From the NCBI GenBank assembly GCA_009885955.1, contig VFJS01000049.1:1-64000 (forward strand): a DNA stretch of 64,000 nt, given 5' to 3'. The position numbers were made by a program, and so were the translations under genes. Shown here piece by piece: positions 42,230 through 53,300 of this stretch (the stretch's first letter is position 1; each line of letters begins with the position of its first letter). Below the pieces are notes generated by a model. That model saw only the letters and a list, made by a program, of their open reading frames with translations, was not told the DNA's origin and did not search any database. The stretch comes from Spirochaetia bacterium. GTDB lineage: Bacteria; Spirochaetota; UBA4802; UBA5550.

Positions 42230-43485
42230 CCAAGAACTCCGCTGGCAAACAAAGTACTTAAATTTGGTTGACCCTTCCAATCCCTAAGTCCCGGATGGTT
42301 GGTTCCAATGACTATGTCTGTTGCGCCTGACTCAGTTCTTTTAAAACATAATACTGAATTAACATCTGACATGCTAATAATTACAGGCGAATGTGTTGCC
42401 AATAATATTTGCGCATCATAAACTGAAGATAGTGATTGAAAAACAGTTTCAACTGCGCCAGGATGAATACCATTCTCAGGTTCTTCAATTAAGTACACAC
42501 CGGAAAAATCCGAGAGATATGCAGGAATTGTTAAAGCAAGTAATCTCAGAGTCCCATCCGATGCCATCCAGGATGGAATCTCAAATCCGCCCTGATAACA
42601 TATAGTGAGATATCGATGCTTGTCTTCAGGTCTCTCAATTGTTTTAATGCTCTCAATTTCAGGCAGGGCGGTCTGAATATGAAGGATCCAATCCCTGTAT
42701 CGTTTCTCATTAGATTTAAATAATTCTTCAATTACCCATGGAAGATTTGAGCCATCTGGTTTAAAACTGCGCCCCTTTCCAGGCGGACTTGCTTTTTTTA
42801 TTGCAAGGCTATTTAATATTATCGTTTGAACACCTTGAATTAGAAGTTGTTTTAACCATAATGTAGCAGGTACTCGTGTTTCATCTTCAGGTAAATTTGC
42901 GAGTGTTGATTTTTTTGGACCAAGTCGTATAGATGGATACCAGCCACCTTTTCCTGTTTCAGATTTTATTTCTGAATAATAATTGTCATTTCCCCCCTCA
43001 GCTTTACTTAGAACTGTGTTTTCACCTGTTTTTCTTTTGCTAAATATAGTTACCGGCACGATGGGTTCGATTGGAAATAAGACACGTTGGGGTGATGATG
43101 AAGCTATCCAATTTTTCAGAATCGCCCTTTCTTCTAAAATACCATATTCAAAAGTTTCATTATTGAGCATCCCAACACGAACTTCATACCGAATTGTATC
43201 ATATCTATTACTAAAGTGGAGTCTTTTCTCATCTGGTATCGCTGCTTCAATAGCAAGTTCAAAATATCTTCCTTGTCTTCCCCATAAAAGATCTTCAAAA
43301 TTTTGTGTTCTATCAGTTATTGCTTTGTCTATACCGTCAGAGACAAGATGTCCAAGAAACGCAATGACATCAAGATATGTGGTTTTCCCGCTAGCGTTTG
43401 GACCAACAAGGACATGAAATGCATCCATAGGCTGACTTATATAACGAAGACATCGGTAGTTAAGCGCTTCAATAAGACGAATCAT
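42226..43485 (-). CDS. AAA-family (SMC/OLD-like) ATPase, defence associated
   Basis: A 419-aa ATPase with a split ABC-type nucleotide site: Walker A GPNASGKTT (residues about 28-36), signature-like ASDGTLRLLAL, Walker B VYLIEEPENGIHP and switch His in LLATHSPVII. These are features of the AAA_21/OLD ATPases that partner nucleases in phage defence. It is coupled to the MAD4-like gene by a four-base overlap. Full length and apparently intact. The trigger and target are unknown. Confidence 0.88.
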   Translation of the reverse strand: MIRLIEALNYRCLRYISQPMDAFHVLVGPNASGKTTYLDVIAFLGHLVSDGIDKAITDRTQNFEDLLWGRQGRYFELAIEAAIPDEKRLHFSNRYDTIRYEVRVGMLNNETFEYGILEERAILKNWIASSSPQRVLFPIEPIVPVTIFSKRKTGENTVLSKAEGGNDNYYSEIKSETGKGGWYPSIRLGPKKSTLANLPEDETRVPATLWLKQLLIQGVQTIILNSLAIKKASPPGKGRSFKPDGSNLPWVIEELFKSNEKRYRDWILHIQTALPEIESIKTIERPEDKHRYLTICYQGGFEIPSWMASDGTLRLLALTIPAYLSDFSGVYLIEEPENGIHPGAVETVFQSLSSVYDAQILLATHSPVIISMSDVNSVLCFKRTESGATDIVIGTNHPGLRDWKGQPNLSTLFASGVLG

Positions 43486-43575
43486 GGTTATTACCTGACA
43501 TTAATTTATTGTTTATATATTTGTAAATTATTAACTATATTATAAAATTATTCAACTTATTTTCACATAGATTCC

Positions 43576-44388
43576 CTACTGAGTAACTATTAATCTATCT
43601 TTTAACTCTAAAGCTAACCCTTCATAGTCAGGGAATACAGTTGAGTTTGATATACCTGCTTTTTTAAGCTCAGAAAAAATTGATATAACATTCTTATTAT
43701 AAATAACATACTTTTTAAAAAATCCATTTTTTAAAAAGTATGAATTCATCAATAATTTTTCAAATCCTAATTCCTTTATGCCATGAATTGTAAATACACT
43801 TTTCTGAACCAGCATTCTTAAATGAACATAAGAAGGCTGTACTGCTATTGGCAATAAGTTTTTATACTTTGCCATGCCAAATGACCTTCTAAAATAATCA
43901 ACTCCATTTTCATTTGCCCATGTGTTAGGAAATATATCTAAACTTGATATTTTATTTAGCTCAATTGGATGGATCATCCAGATTGCAGGATTCTTACTTT
44001 TTTTCAAATCCCGAATAGCAAAAAAAAGTGCAATTAATGGGCTTTCAGTCCAATCAAGTAATCTTGTTGGCAAGCCAAAATGTTGCATGAGAAACAACCA
44101 CTTATCAATTCTTTCTGTTTCAGGTGAATTTTCAAAATGAATTCCTCTGTTTCGAAATGTTGTACTCATCCAAAATTCATTATATTTTTTTCTAAAAATT
44201 CCTGGTTTTGGATCTTCCTTAACATTATCCTGGCCTCTAAACCAGGGACATTCCATTTCATTATTCCTTTTCCATTTTTTTGTATCTTCCTTAATAGCAT
44301 TTAAATAATTACTTAAAGAAGTCACTTCAGTGCATGGAACATTTTTTGAATATTCTTTAATTAATTTATTCACGTTATCCCTCACCAT
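43576..44388 (-). CDS. FRG-domain protein
   Basis: A 270-aa protein with an FRG domain, named for its Phe-Arg-Gly motif, here WFRGQ (residues about 48-52). Other conserved blocks are QHFGLPTRLLDWTESPLIAL and YVHLRMLVQKSVFTIHG. FRG proteins occur often in defence islands and their activity is not well established. The ATG at 44388 overlaps the end of the helicase fragment by seven bases, so it was co-translated with that gene before the helicase was truncated. It is now downstream of a repeat insertion and may have lost its promoter. Confidence 0.85.
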   Translation of the reverse strand: MVRDNVNKLIKEYSKNVPCTEVTSLSNYLNAIKEDTKKWKRNNEMECPWFRGQDNVKEDPKPGIFRKKYNEFWMSTTFRNRGIHFENSPETERIDKWLFLMQHFGLPTRLLDWTESPLIALFFAIRDLKKSKNPAIWMIHPIELNKISSLDIFPNTWANENGVDYFRRSFGMAKYKNLLPIAVQPSYVHLRMLVQKSVFTIHGIKELGFEKLLMNSYFLKNGFFKKYVIYNKNVISIFSELKKAGISNSTVFPDYEGLALELKDRLIVTQ

Positions 44389-45482
44389 CCCTTCTGCAGA
44401 TACTTCTTTTTCTCAAATGAATCCAGCACTGTTTCACAAGACTCCCAGTCTATATGCTCAACTGTGCTGTTACGGATTTCAAAGGGATGCTGCTCTGGGA
44501 CAGAATCAATTATACTCTTAGCGTACTCAATATCATTTTCCGCCACCTTAACCCATACATCTTCCAGGACATCAGGAATCTGGCCGAACATATCATATAT
44601 ACTCTTTAAGCGATTAGACAGCAGACTGTGTACCCTGTCTTCCACTGAATCCTTATATCTAAGATTATATATCCATACATCATCCATGACCTGCCCGATA
44701 CGTTGGATCCTTCCTTTCCGCTGTTCCAGCCGAGTAGGGTTCCATGGAAGGTCAAGATTTATTAAAGTGCTCAATGTCTGGAGGTTGAGCCCCTCTGAGG
44801 CAGCATCCGTACCTATGAGAAGCTTGAGCTCTCTCTTTTTTACAATACTCTTGATTTCTTCTCTGCTTTTTCTATGAAATTCCCCATTTACAAAAATTCC
44901 CGATTTCTCCCCACCGGCATATAATCCAATGTTCAAATCTTTTCTTTCATTAGAAATCATTCCAGCAATCCAATATGCAGAATCATAGTATTGTGTGAAG
45001 ATTATACAGCCACGATTTATCCAGTCATCGCTAAATAATATTTTAAGAATTATATGATATTTAGGATCATACTGAGTATTGGTTTTTAACTTTTCTACAA
45101 AAAGCTGAAGCTCCAGTTTTTCTGCATCAGTGAGTTGTTTGATATCGCTCTGGTCACTAGTATTCGATTTCCTTCCCCGTTTCTCAACCTCTTCCTCATA
45201 TATCAGCGCTTCTACATCATCATCTTCATATTCCTCATATTCTTCAACTTTTCCCCATTCCCTCAACATCTTCTCAGCAGTTTTTTGTCCGGCAAACATA
45301 GAACTCCCTACTCTTTTCAAAAGAAGGGTCTTTAAAAAACCTCCGCTGGGTACCCGCTTTTTCAGCATATCGCAGAACTTTTCAGCATGCTCATAGGCTT
45401 CCTTTAAATATGCAGGCAATATAACTGCGCCATTTTCATCCTCTCCATACTCTTTAATTTCTGATAATACATTATTTTTCAT
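44382..45482 (-). pseudogene. C-terminal half of an SNF2-type helicase, 5' part lost at a repeat
   Basis: About 366 residues homologous to the second helicase lobe and tail of large SNF2/DISARM-like helicases. Visible motifs are IIFTQYYDSAYWIAG, LLIGTDAASEGLNLQ, LINLDLPWNPTRLEQRKGRI and QRIGQ. No Walker A, DEAH box or N-terminal domain exists upstream. The homology stops near 45482, ten bases from a CCTCACCCC repeat. The frame continues as translated repeat to 45617. With the ATPase lobe gone it cannot be a working helicase. The natural reading is truncation by repeat insertion or by a deletion ending at the repeat. Confidence 0.8.
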
Positions 45483-45491
45483 AAACTCTTT

Positions 45492-45575
45492 TGACCTCAC
45501 CCCGCCTCCGGCGCGCCCTCTCCTGGTCATTTCGGCTCCGCTCAATGACCGGCGAAGTCCAAACGACCGATAGGG
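45492..45575. repeat. Second copy of the GACCTCACCCC element
   Basis: Begins GACCTCACCCCGCCTCCGGC, identical to the start of the element at 41130. It then runs straight into CCCTCTCCTGG without the tandem hairpin units. A hairpin GGTCATT/AATGACC with a CGGCTCCGC loop follows. It marks the truncated 5' end of the SNF2 fragment. Confidence 0.75.
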
Positions 45576-45670
45576 AGTACCGCGCTTGCCTGTATTGTCC
45601 TCGTTAATTTTCTCCACATTATATCAATCAATTGCCGAGGCCACGGACGGCCGAGTCAATACATCGGTAT

Positions 45671-46129
45671 TCATTTGCATTTCAACACCAAACTCACAAT
45701 TGATACTATCAGGGCAATAATTGAAATAATCAAAGACAATAACCATGATTTATTCTCTCTTATAACTGTTGTAAGCCAGCATTTGTCAGTTGCTGCAAGA
45801 ATACCTTTTTCTGTTATATCAATTTGATTATTTGAATCTTTAATAAATTCACTGCTGTATAATCTTAAAATGGCCCTTTTATATTTTGCATCAATTCTTT
45901 TATCCTTCTTTTCAATACTGTTTAGTTTCTTGATTTTTAAAGAAATACAAAGTAATTCAAAAGAACCAAGTTGAAAGCCGTCTTTTCCAAAACGGTCTTG
46001 TATTTCGTACTTGGTTATACCTTTATAAGCGGGAGATTTCTTGTTCAATAATACTGCAAGTTCATCCGGCGCTTTCCAGTATTGATAAATGACAATAAGG
46101 ATTTTTCTTTCAAAAATACTTATTGTCAT
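45671..46129 (-). CDS. Small protein with C-terminal membrane helix, defence island
   Basis: A 152-aa protein of unknown family. The first 115 residues are soluble and look like a winged-helix fold (KYEIQDRFGKDGFQLGSFEL, then an end block INITEKG-like, here IDITEKGILAATDK). The C-terminal 25 residues are one strong membrane helix (LLSLIISIIALIVSIVSLVL). The start overlaps the stop of the type IIG-like methyltransferase by four bases, so the two are translated together. A tail-anchored partner could place the system at the membrane or be a cell-killing effector; this is inference. Confidence 0.65.
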   Translation of the reverse strand: MTISIFERKILIVIYQYWKAPDELAVLLNKKSPAYKGITKYEIQDRFGKDGFQLGSFELLCISLKIKKLNSIEKKDKRIDAKYKRAILRLYSSEFIKDSNNQIDITEKGILAATDKCWLTTVIRENKSWLLSLIISIIALIVSIVSLVLKCK

Positions 46130-49100
46130 TGGTTTTCGCCTTCAACGATTTTTATCTCCTCCGGGGTTAAACCATACAGCTCATACACCATGCGGTCAAT
46201 TTCCTTTTCGTATTCTTTGACCTTTGTTTGTTTGCTTGGGTTTTGTTGATAGCCGTCGGATTGGGTGAGGGAGAGGATTTTATTGACGATATTGATGAAT
46301 GGTTTTTGGTCATTGATACTTTGATAAATAATTTTTGGTATTGGTATTTGTGTGATATAATAATCGATAAAATGCATTGTCCGAATAGCTCTATTATATA
46401 TAAAATTATAAGCATACCAGTTGCAAAAAGTTGATTGATAGTAAGCAAGTAAGAACTTTTTATCGATTTTATTATCTTTAACTTTTATTTCAACGCAAGT
46501 ATCGTTTATCAATCTACGGTTAGCATCATAAAATATGGTAATACGAATGTGTGGGCATGGATTTTGGATATGAGCAATAATTTCCTGAGCAACAATTTTG
46601 TCTTCTTGATATTGTGACAAATATTTTTTTGCGATTGTTCCATTTAAAAATCTTATTTCTGATTTTAAACCATAATTATTAATATCTATTCCTTTTACAC
46701 AAGCAACATTATTCTTAGGTTCAAATGATAAGTACTTTGTAATATTTGAAATCCCTATCTCTCCTTTAATAATATTTTCAGTATTTTCTATTGAATTTTT
46801 AAATAATTTATTCATTAAACCAATTGGATAAAGCCCTTTATATATTTGTGCATTTTTTAAATCTTTTGAAAATATTTCTTTAATCTCAAAATAACCATGA
46901 TTATTTATACTGTTATCATTTTGATTTAATGTGATTATAGAAACATTATTTTTTCTTTGATTCTCTTTTATTAAAGAAAAAGAAACTTGTTCAAGTAAGA
47001 CATTTTCAAATGCTTTGCTAACATCCATTAAATAAATTAATGAATTTTTAAGCCAAAGCTCTCTAACTTCTTTCCAAGATTGCCCATAAAGCGATTTCTT
47101 AGGAATTATTAATGTTAATATTCCATTTTTACTTGTTAATTTTTGATTTGAAAAAATGATAAATAATTCTGCAATATCACCCGAGGGAAATGAAATGGAT
47201 TTACTTTTTCTAAAATATTTCTTCTCTTCTTGACTTAATACATTTCTAAAACCATAAGGTGGGTTACCAATCACCACATCGAACCCTCCTTTAGAATGAA
47301 AAACCTCAGAGAAATATACTTCAAAATCAAACTCCGAGTGCCCGTTTGTAATCTGACTTATAAGGCCATCAATTTGTTTTTTATATTCCTGTTTCTTCGT
47401 AGGATTTGTTTCATTGAAATATAGCGGTTTTAATTTTTCCAGTTCCTCAAATAATCCGCTATTGAAAAGATTCTTTTCCACTCCCAGTAATGAATTCCCG
47501 CAAACAATTTTATAATCCAGGTTTGGCAACGGTTTTATCTGTTTTATATCATCTTCATCAACAACAAGCGAAAGCCAGAGCCTAAGTTTTGCTATTTCTA
47601 TGGCACCTGGATCAATATCAACACCGTAGAGTGATTTTTCTATACAATCTCGTTTGAAATGATAAACAGTTCTTCCTTGATCTTTAATAAAAGGGGTAAG
47701 GGCATTACGTGCCCGCACAATCTCGCTCATCATGCCAACTGGAAAAGCACCACTACCGATTGCTGGGTCGCAGACTTTTATGCCGGCAAGTTTTTGATCT
47801 ATATCATCTGCTGATTTTCTAATGTTTTCAGGAATTTTATAGTAATAAGTGCCGGTTTCTTTACCCGATTTCTCCACATGAGCTTCGTTTTCGCTTACAT
47901 GCTCACCATAATGCACAAAGGTTTCTATTTCTTCTTTCAGAATTTCAGGTTTAGAATTATGCGCAATGGTTAAATTAAGTTGTCCGGTTTTACCTTCGTT
48001 ACCGAACATGTCAAATTGTTCATCACCGAGTTTTTCATAGGTGACTATGCCCTTATTCAATTCGGTATAAAGGTAATTGATAAGACTTTGCTGGCACATG
48101 TAATGTACGATTTCGCGAGGGGTATAATATACGCCATACTGCTTGTTAAATTTACTCTCATCTCCTTTTTTTCCGCTTTTTAAAGCCTTTTTAAATTCAG
48201 CATAATTATCCGGACGTATGGCATTAAATTTTTCATAAGCCTTGCCGAGAAGTTCCGGGTCAATGGCGACTTCTTTTTCCAGAGGTTCGTCTTCTTTAAC
48301 GGTAAAATTATACCGGTCGAATATATCAAGAATACCGTCCCCGATATCGCCTTCTTTGGTTTTTTTGGTATTTGAAAAAAGCTCATTGGGAATAAAAATA
48401 TCTGTATGCACCCAGTCATAGTTGTTCATGGGATCAAAAAGTCCGCCGTTTAAGAAAGGAATCTTGCAGTTGAAGTGGCTGTAATAGTGGTCATCGTGAC
48501 TGCGGTCTATACGAAGCGCATCGTAAAAAAGTGGTTCGAGTATATCATTGAAAAAGTTATTAAATGTGCTATGTTTCTTTTTAAAAAGTTCGCGTAAAAA
48601 TTGTTTTGAACCGGTTCCCCATTCAGAGTCTCTTTGTACTCCAAACCACCCTTTTTTTTGCAGAAAATAAAGAAATACTATTTGCCCCAGGAGTTTTTTG
48701 GCAAAATCAACGGTATTTACTCCTTTTTTATCAAAGTCATTTTTAATGATAGTATCATCTTTTATGACCTTATCAAGTTCTTCTTTTGTTTTAAGGAAAA
48801 GATCACGGTATTCTATAAAAAATTTTTTTGTTACTTTTTCAATATTGAATGAATCTTCAATTTCTGACAATGTCGGGTTATGGTCGTCGTTTGTTATAAG
48901 GGGCATAAGACGGCTTTGGGCAGTATGGCTGTTTTCATGAGTACCTACAAGAAATGACCATCGCCGTGCCGGAGTAAAATCCTCTATTATTTTTGTTTTA
49001 CCGTCTTTTTTCTCAAACCGGTAATCCATTTTAACCAGTGAAAATCGCCAGTCATCGTTGTCTGGGGAAACAAAAGCAACCAGAGCGGCGTCCTTCATCT

Positions 49101-49413
49101 CACCACCACGGCTGCCGTTCAAATACTTTGCGATATAATTTCTCTGCATTGTCCGGGCTCGTTCAATGGATGTTTCTTTTTTAAGCTGGACTATGAGGAT
49201 GTCGATTTTATGTTCGCCGTCGTTGTATTTGCCGATTCTTTCAAGGGATGTTATATGCTCTTTAAATGAATCATGGATATAATTCCCCTTGTAGGTGAAT
49301 GGAGCCTCTTCAATTTGATTGAGAAGATTTTTTATGAAATATGTAAATCTGGTTTTATCAAATGAATTTTCAAATGTGACTTTTACAATTTTTGCCGCTT
49401 GCTTTTTTTCCAT
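46126..49413 (-). CDS. Eco57I-type N6-adenine methyltransferase / type IIG-like restriction enzyme
   Basis: A protein of 1,095 aa. The N-terminal region (residues about 55-110) holds a possible PD-(D/E)XK nuclease (GEHKIDILIVQLKKE). The N6-adenine methyltransferase core has the SAM motif VCDPAIGSGAFPVGMM (about residue 548) and the catalytic NPPY in DVVIGNPPYGFRN. The C-terminal part is a target-recognition-type domain (KNNVACVKGIDINNYG, then AIRTMHFIDYYITQIPIPK). Single-chain fusion of nuclease, methylase and specificity parts is the type IIG pattern. The gene sits with a DUF3800 gene and a PLD-helicase gene upstream. I see no BREX genes beside it. Cutting activity is not proven by the sequence. 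Confidence 0.85.
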   Translation of the reverse strand: MEKKQAAKIVKVTFENSFDKTRFTYFIKNLLNQIEEAPFTYKGNYIHDSFKEHITSLERIGKYNDGEHKIDILIVQLKKETSIERARTMQRNYIAKYLNGSRGGEMKDAALVAFVSPDNDDWRFSLVKMDYRFEKKDGKTKIIEDFTPARRWSFLVGTHENSHTAQSRLMPLITNDDHNPTLSEIEDSFNIEKVTKKFFIEYRDLFLKTKEELDKVIKDDTIIKNDFDKKGVNTVDFAKKLLGQIVFLYFLQKKGWFGVQRDSEWGTGSKQFLRELFKKKHSTFNNFFNDILEPLFYDALRIDRSHDDHYYSHFNCKIPFLNGGLFDPMNNYDWVHTDIFIPNELFSNTKKTKEGDIGDGILDIFDRYNFTVKEDEPLEKEVAIDPELLGKAYEKFNAIRPDNYAEFKKALKSGKKGDESKFNKQYGVYYTPREIVHYMCQQSLINYLYTELNKGIVTYEKLGDEQFDMFGNEGKTGQLNLTIAHNSKPEILKEEIETFVHYGEHVSENEAHVEKSGKETGTYYYKIPENIRKSADDIDQKLAGIKVCDPAIGSGAFPVGMMSEIVRARNALTPFIKDQGRTVYHFKRDCIEKSLYGVDIDPGAIEIAKLRLWLSLVVDEDDIKQIKPLPNLDYKIVCGNSLLGVEKNLFNSGLFEELEKLKPLYFNETNPTKKQEYKKQIDGLISQITNGHSEFDFEVYFSEVFHSKGGFDVVIGNPPYGFRNVLSQEEKKYFRKSKSISFPSGDIAELFIIFSNQKLTSKNGILTLIIPKKSLYGQSWKEVRELWLKNSLIYLMDVSKAFENVLLEQVSFSLIKENQRKNNVSIITLNQNDNSINNHGYFEIKEIFSKDLKNAQIYKGLYPIGLMNKLFKNSIENTENIIKGEIGISNITKYLSFEPKNNVACVKGIDINNYGLKSEIRFLNGTIAKKYLSQYQEDKIVAQEIIAHIQNPCPHIRITIFYDANRRLINDTCVEIKVKDNKIDKKFLLAYYQSTFCNWYAYNFIYNRAIRTMHFIDYYITQIPIPKIIYQSINDQKPFINIVNKILSLTQSDGYQQNPSKQTKVKEYEKEIDRMVYELYGLTPEEIKIVEGENQ

Positions 49414-49529
49414 TATATTTTTCCTGCAATAGTTAAAAATACTTGACTTCCAGATACTTGTATTGATATTTTGTTAGTAAGTCCTTGAACAGCGAAAGCA
49501 GGCTCCATGCCTTGTGCGGCGAAAGTCGC

Positions 49530-50318
49530 CTAGCTGTCTAAAGGACTTATTTTATTTATATCAAATGGATTTTTAGAGTTATAATAATTATTTGGATATT
49601 TCGCTGTATCAAAAATATCCTGGATCAAGATTACTTTATCTTTAATAAAATTATAATATCTCATATCTTTTTTTTCATAAGTACGGTTTAAAGACCATAA
49701 CAAATAGTCGATAACCTGTAGTAGCGCAATGTGAGACGGTTCTTGTATAAAAATTCTTATTGAATTATTGCTTTCACTCCCCCATTTTTTTTGAAAAGTT
49801 TCTTTCGATTTTTCAAGCGCAGATTTCATATTTTCTTCACGAAGCACATTCCCCATTTTAGAAAAATAAATATCAATTTCGGAATAGAGGTGAAGACGAT
49901 TTTCAAATAGTTTTTCTACCATGTATTCATAAAACCGGGATGTTTTATTATTAAACTTTTTTTTGAATTGATCTGCATTTTTTCGCCCAACAACAACAAA
50001 ACATTGAATGTCCATTTTTATGATCTCTTTAAATACTTTTTCACGAACCTCCGGGCAGTCATCTTTTGCATGAAAGTGTTTAATTGATTTTGACAATGAG
50101 GGTATTAAGGAGAGATAACGATCATTTTGTAAATCATTTCTTATTTTTTCCAGGGCTTTATGAATTACATTAGGATTCTTACATTCCAGAAAACCCACAA
50201 TAAAAACCCTGCTGGCTTTGCCGGTTTTAACAAGATCAATCCCTTTTTTGTCAAAAAAAACAGTATCCCCGGATTCATCTACATAGTAATACATTTTTCC
50301 CATTTCTACAGTTTTCAT
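49530..50318 (-). CDS. DUF3800 protein (RNase H-fold nuclease candidate)
   Basis: A 262-aa protein opening with the DUF3800 signature YYVDESGD (residues about 11-18). Later come HFHAKDD and the C-terminal HIALLQVIDYLLWSLNR, where the conserved Asp of LQVxDxxxW sits. The acidic pattern suggests an RNase H-like nuclease, but activity is unproven for most members. ATG 50318 is used; ATG 50294 is also possible. It lies between the PLD-helicase (17 bases) and the methyltransferase (116 bases). DUF3800 genes are often found in restriction-type islands. Confidence 0.85.
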   Translation of the reverse strand: MKTVEMGKMYYYVDESGDTVFFDKKGIDLVKTGKASRVFIVGFLECKNPNVIHKALEKIRNDLQNDRYLSLIPSLSKSIKHFHAKDDCPEVREKVFKEIIKMDIQCFVVVGRKNADQFKKKFNNKTSRFYEYMVEKLFENRLHLYSEIDIYFSKMGNVLREENMKSALEKSKETFQKKWGSESNNSIRIFIQEPSHIALLQVIDYLLWSLNRTYEKKDMRYYNFIKDKVILIQDIFDTAKYPNNYYNSKNPFDINKISPLDS

Positions 50319-50334
50319 GATACGTCAATCCCGG

Positions 50335-53300
50335 TTATTTCCCACTCAGATACATTGAAAGAATGACTTCCCGTTTACCTGAGGTATGAGGGTTTTGTTC
50401 AACATAATGTCTTTCCAAAAGTCTTGAAGGTATATTGGTTTGTAATATTGCAAGGACTTTTAATGGATTTTGCATTTCAGCATCAAGTTCATTAAGGGCT
50501 TTAAGCGTTTCTTTTGTTGTTTGCTTAGGAAGGCCGCCTTCTTCGAGACGTATAAATATTTTTTTTAAATACATTTCCTGATCGTCCGTAAGCTGCTTTG
50601 TTGTTTTAAAAACAGCTTTTATTATTTTTAAAATTTTGAAAGCACTGTCTTTCCCACGCCGAGATTGCGGGTCAATCATGTCTTCTGTTGTGGTAATGGT
50701 GAAAGCCTCTTTGTTTTTATCGAGAAAATCGTAAATATGTGCGGGTAATTTCTGACGTTTTTCTGTTTCTAAACATTCAATCATTTCAGCAGCGCTTAGA
50801 AAATCAAGTTCCTTTGTCTCAATGTTTGCTCCAGACATGAAAAACTTTTGTAATTTACCACGTCGGAAATAGGTAATAAGAAAATCTTTATTATTTATAT
50901 CGGTTTTAGCAGAGCGAGCTTTCTTGGGCAGTCGTTTAATTACCTCAAATAGATCAGGTTTTTTATCCCGTATTTCCTTAATAATTTGTAAATATTTCAA
51001 TTCGCTTGATTCGTTCTCATCTTCTCCAGTAAGAGTCTTTTTAGAAATGAGCCGGTTGAAAAGTTCGTGAGACCCAACCGGTTCACCTTCGGTGAGAAGC
51101 GCAGCGTCTCCGCCGAGAAGTGTTAAAAATGCGTTGATTTTTGCTTCAGCGGCTTCTTTTAATTTTATCTGGTCATTCGATTGTTTCGTTGGAAAAAAGT
51201 TAAATGTGTAAATAACGTCAAAAATCGTATCAACACGGTTAATGCGGCCGACCCTTTGCATCATCCGAGTCGGGTTCCATGGAATGTCATAATTGATTAC
51301 AACATTGGAACGATGCAGGTTAACGCCTTCAGATAATACTTCGGTTGAAATAAGAATGCGGTAATCATCTTTCGGATGACGAGATTTAGCATCAAAATTT
51401 TCAATGACTTTATCTCGAATAGCTTCGCTGGAACCACCTGAAAAACAAAGAGCGGTGTTCGGAAATGATTCGTTAATATGGGTTGAAAGATATTCAGCCG
51501 TTTCCTTTGATTCGGTAAAAATTATGAGTTTATTTTCTTTAAGAATTTTGTTTTTATTGAGTTGTAATTTAAAAGATATAAGTTTGGGATCACGATTGAT
51601 TCTTTGCCATAATACTTTTATATTCTGTAATATTTTCAGATCGTTTTGTAAATCATTGATGAACTCTTCTCTGAATGAATCACTTGAATATTTTTCAGCT
51701 TTACCCTCATCAATAAGCCGTTGGATAGCTACGTCATCATCATTTTCAAGAAACTCAAATATTTTATTTGTATGTTTCTTGCTTACATAAACATTACCTT
51801 TTTCAAATTCCTTAATGAACATCTCATAGGAATAGATAAACCTGTCCACGGAATTCTTAAAAGCAAAAAAACTACTTTCAAGCCTCTTAATGAGAAGAAT
51901 TTTCATGAATTTTCCCATATTTTTTTGAGACTGTTCTTCAAGCTGGTCGAGACCACTTATGGAATACAACATTGGCATATAGCGGGCATAAGTAAATTTC
52001 TGAGATATCAGTTCAATTGTTGTGGTAAATATTTCGTCTTCTTGCTCATTAAGTTCATAGAATAATGGTTCCGGATTTTCCACTTCAGGGAATTTTAAAT
52101 TCTGTGTTTTCAAATCATTGGAAAAAAATTTAACTATCTCGGTTCTGGTTCTTCGAACCATAAGGTACTTTAATACTTTTTCCCTTATTTCACGGGCATT
52201 TTCTTTTATTGTTTTGATGAATTCAGTGTAATCACGCTGGCGGTCAAGATTCTTTAGTTTCTTATCAAGACTGTTAAAGAAAGATTCAAGGTCTGGCAAG
52301 TTGGGTATAGTGCTTTTCCGGGAGTTTTGAAATAATTTAATTTGAGCTAATATATCTTTTGGTGAATTATTATATGGAGTAGCGGTAACCAGTATGACCC
52401 GTTTTCCTCGGCAAATCTCAGCTAATTTTTCATATGTTATTGTAGTTTCAGTTCTGAAACGGTGAGCCTCATCAATGATTATATTGGTATATTTTTCAGT
52501 ACCTTTATTAATAATGTCATCGAGTTTTCCGATTGATTCAAAGTCTGCTGGTGTTCTGAAATCAGAAAAAGCATTAGGCCATGACCCTGGATTATCTTTA
52601 TTAAGTAGTACAGGAGGTGCAATAATTAATGTTCTACCATTAAGTTGTCCGGACAATAATGTTGCAATGTAAGTTTTACCAAGACCAACAACGTCTGCAA
52701 TAAAAACACCACCGTATTCTTCCAATATTTTTTTTGCATTTAATACGGCCTGTTCCTGATACTCAAGTTTCATGAAGTCTTGGGGTAAATACTTTGCAAA
52801 TACTTCATCGGATTGACTCAATTCATCTTTGAAATATTCATAGAGTTGTTTTAAATAAAGCTGGTGAGGCGTAATATTTTGATTCAGCCATGTTTTATTC
52901 TCAATTGTCTGGATATATTTTTCACTGACATCAACTGAATCCTTCCAGAGGTCTTCAAATTTATTTTTGGCGAAATGATAATCAGCGCTGTTTTTTAATT
53001 CGACATTAAATTCAAGATTATCTACAAGCCCAGCCTGTGTTAAATTACTTGAACCGGTTATTACCCTTCCTACATCTCTGTCTCCTTCTTTAAAACTTAA
53101 TAGATAAAGTTTTGCATGAATGTTCGCACTTGGATAGGCTCTGATTTCAAGTTTTTTGCTGTGAATCCATTCAATAAATTTTACTACACCACGCTCAACA
53201 TTACTATTATCCTGGGAATCTTCCAGTTCTTTTTCAATATAACCCTCAATAACCTGTTTTGTTTCTGCATGAGAAAAAGGTAAGGATTGTTGTTGATCGT

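Noticed and set aside
49479..49548. Inverted 8-mers AAGTCCTT and AAGGACTT around the DUF3800 stop
   Set aside because: Arms are short and 54 bases apart, and one lies in coding sequence; chance is a fair explanation.
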